A DNA stretch of 7,588 bases from Prolixibacteraceae bacterium (lineage in GTDB: Bacteria; Bacteroidota; Bacteroidia; Bacteroidales; Prolixibacteraceae): the NCBI GenBank assembly GCA_016930735.1, contig JAFGGF010000180.1, positions 1-7,588 of the forward strand. Direction: 5' to 3'. The notes under the pieces are model-generated. The model worked only from the letters and a program-made list of their open reading frames with translations, had not been told where the DNA came from and ran no database searches. A program made the position numbers and the translations under genes. Positions 6,001 through 7,588 of the stretch are shown here, piece after piece. Every line of letters begins with the position of its first letter. Within the stretch, counting starts at the first letter, position 1.

Positions 6001-7588
6001 TTATTGTTTAATCATTTTAAATGAATTAACCTGGTTTTCAGTTTTTATTCTGAGAATATAAACTCCTGGAATTAATTCTGAAACATCAAGGGCTTTCTTG
6101 TTTTCCATTTGTTCGGAGATAATTTTATTTCCTTCAGAATTAAAAATTTCCATAATAGAATTTTCAGGAAGATGACTGAAAAAAAGTTGATTTTTTACAG
6201 GATTCGGGTAAATTGACAAATCACTGTTTTCGACCAGCTGCAAGCCGGTTTCAATAGTAAGTTCTTCCAGCTTTATTTCTTTAAATGTTATATCAACATC
6301 TGATTTACCAAGGTCGAAAACAATTCTGGCTGTTAGGTCAGTTACATCCATATCTATAATGTATGCGTAATTTGCAAAAGTATCGGCAAGGGTAATATTA
6401 TTATACTCGCTGTAAGCCGACCAGGGTGAAACCGACATTCCGGTATAGGCATTAATTGAACGTTGCTCAGCAGCCTTTGCTGTAAATGAAACCCTGTATT
6501 TTTTACCTTCGTAAAGTTTTACGCTGTTTTTTACAAGCTGTACATGCCAGCTTTCTGTCCCTCCGTTACTTATTGTAATTTTCATCTGACCACTGTTGCT
6601 TGCCAACTGTGCAGAAGCAGATCCCTGGGTATATCTGACCCAGCCATCGGTTCCCGATTGAAAATTTGATTTATATATTTCAGTTGCATTATATTCAAAG
6701 GCTTCCGGCATTTCATTGTGTAGCAATGCATCAACCAATTCCTGCCTGAAAGTTTTTAAAGCTGGATCGTAAATTCCGAATCCGGCACAAAATTCCCAAT
6801 ATGCCCAACTCCATCCCAGTGATTCCATATACCTTGAAAGGAATGTCGTCCAGCGAACCCTGGATTCCATATCAGCTTTTTCGTAAGCACCAAATTCTCC
6901 AATATGAATTGGGATTTGTTGTTGTTCACTCAACTGTTTTAAAGGTGCAAACTCCTGCCTCATTACATTGCGTTCGGTTTCGGTATCCATCCATTCAGTG
7001 CCCATCCAGGCTTCCGACCCTTCCGACCATTCAGCTCCCTGATGTGTAAAATGGAAAGGATTATAGTAATGAATGGTAAGAATTATATTCTGATCCTCAG
7101 GAATCTGAAGTTTTGATAATCCTCCTAGTCCGCCGTATTCTGCTGTGCCAATCAAAACTATTCTTTCTGGATTTGTTCCCCTTATTGTTTGAAGGGCATC
7201 AGCTAAAAAAACATTCCAGGTATCAGCATCAAGGTTGCCATGTGGTTCATTTAAAATTTCAAACAGAAGGCTGTCGGGGTAATCCTTAAAAAAATCAGCA
7301 ATTTGTTGCCATTGGGCCAGAAACCGTGCTTTATTACCGGTTGGATTTTCATAAAGAGCCTCATGATGATGCATGTTAATAATGGCATAAAGTCCGTTAT
7401 TTAAAGCTGAATCAACAACCTGTTTCATCCGGTTCAGGAAATTGGGATTTATAGTATATGGTGGGACAATTGAACTTCTGCTTTCCGGTTCCCAACGGAT
7501 TGGAATCCTGACATGACTGAATCCAAGTTCCGAAATCATTTTAGAATATTCAGTTTTCCAGACAGCTCCCCATTCACCTTCAGAAGGA
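6001..7588 (-). CDS. GH5 endoglucanase/mannanase with C-terminal binding module and T9SS sorting domain (N-terminus outside window)
   Basis: The frame is open to the window edge: 528 codons precede the TAA at 6003-6001. Met at 7539 is internal, because the 16 codons before it (PSEGEWGAVWKTEYSK) continue the GH5 fold. Positions below count from the first complete codon (7587-7585). The catalytic barrel covers 1 to about 292: VRIPIRW (26-32), HHH (73-75), FEILNEPHG with acid/base Glu114 (codon 7246-7248), HYYNPF from 173, GEFGAY with nucleophile Glu231 (codon 6895-6897), and WSWAYWEF (259-266). This closely follows Thermotoga maritima Cel5A (subfamily GH5_25), which acts on beta-1,4-glucans and mannans. 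Residues about 302-445, opening YKSNFQSGTDGW, look like a CBM4/9-type beta-sandwich module. The last 72 residues form a type A T9SS sorting domain (YPNP at 460, PGVYILRI, final KMIKQ), so the enzyme should be exported by type IX secretion. The missing part should hold the signal peptide and first strand. Exact substrate is inferred. Confidence 0.93.
   Translation of the reverse strand, partial: PSEGEWGAVWKTEYSKMISELGFSHVRIPIRWEPESRSSIVPPYTINPNFLNRMKQVVDSALNNGLYAIINMHHHEALYENPTGNKARFLAQWQQIADFFKDYPDSLLFEILNEPHGNLDADTWNVFLADALQTIRGTNPERIVLIGTAEYGGLGGLSKLQIPEDQNIILTIHYYNPFHFTHQGAEWSEGSEAWMGTEWMDTETERNVMRQEFAPLKQLSEQQQIPIHIGEFGAYEKADMESRVRWTTFLSRYMESLGWSWAYWEFCAGFGIYDPALKTFRQELVDALLHNEMPEAFEYNATEIYKSNFQSGTDGWVRYTQGSASAQLASNSGQMKITISNGGTESWHVQLVKNSVKLYEGKKYRVSFTAKAAEQRSINAYTGMSVSPWSAYSEYNNITLADTFANYAYIIDMDVTDLTARIVFDLGKSDVDITFKEIKLEELTIETGLQLVENSDLSIYPNPVKNQLFFSHLPENSIMEIFNSEGNKIISEQMENKKALDVSELIPGVYILRIKTENQVNSFKMIKQ

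Noticed and set aside
6801..7049. 82-codon plus-strand frame opposite the GH5 catalytic domain
   Set aside because: It is antisense to conserved GH5 motifs, with no support of its own.
5161..7588. Calling a complete polysaccharide utilization locus
   Set aside because: No SusC or SusD gene and no glycan sensor is in the window; only two glycoside hydrolases sit together.

Overview
The window looks like chromosomal DNA of a Bacteroidota bacterium, probably a polysaccharide degrader. The evidence is AT-rich coding and spacer DNA, start codons without clear Shine-Dalgarno sequences, spacers matching the Bacteroidota promoter pattern (TTTG or TTG, about 20 bases, TAnnTTTG), a type IX secretion (T9SS) sorting domain, and lipoproteins including a GH16 with an acidic stretch after the lipid cysteine. 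I cannot name the genus; a marine, sediment or gut-type Bacteroidia or Flavobacteriia member would fit.

Layout. 1-1476 (-) is most of a sulfatase with a Cys-type CxPSR motif, cut off at its C-terminus by the window edge. 1477-1736 is a spacer with back-to-back promoter candidates, a hairpin and a possible 19-codon leader ORF. 1737-2039 (+) encodes a small, exported or membrane-anchored, lysine-rich protein of unknown function. 2040-2202 carries a perfect 15-bp inverted repeat. 2203-3504 (+) is an Omp85/BamA-type outer-membrane barrel without POTRA domains, closed by a strong terminator at 3510-3534. 3549-4454 (+) is a COG0523/CobW-family GTPase metallochaperone, overlapping by 20 bases the 3' end of a convergent HAD sugar-phosphate phosphatase (4435-5049, -). 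5050-5160 is a compact divergent promoter region. 5161-5988 (+) is a GH16 laminarinase-like surface lipoprotein. 6001-7588 (-) is a GH5 endoglucanase/mannanase related to Thermotoga maritima Cel5A, followed by a carbohydrate-binding-type module and a T9SS sorting domain; its N-terminus lies beyond the window.

How the genes may work together. The GH16 and GH5 genes converge with only 12 bases between their stop codons. They form a plausible pair of endo-acting beta-glucan enzymes, one anchored as a lipoprotein and the other exported by T9SS. No SusC/SusD pair is visible, so this is not a demonstrable polysaccharide utilization locus. The sulfatase points away from the rest and probably belongs to a neighbouring region. 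The barrel, GTPase and HAD genes have no obvious link to glycan breakdown. I see no tRNA, rRNA, CRISPR array, insertion sequence or phage gene. Nothing here amounts to a clearly new system; the least explained parts are the two hairpin spacers (1595-1740 and 2100-2136), the small orphan protein and the POTRA-less barrel.
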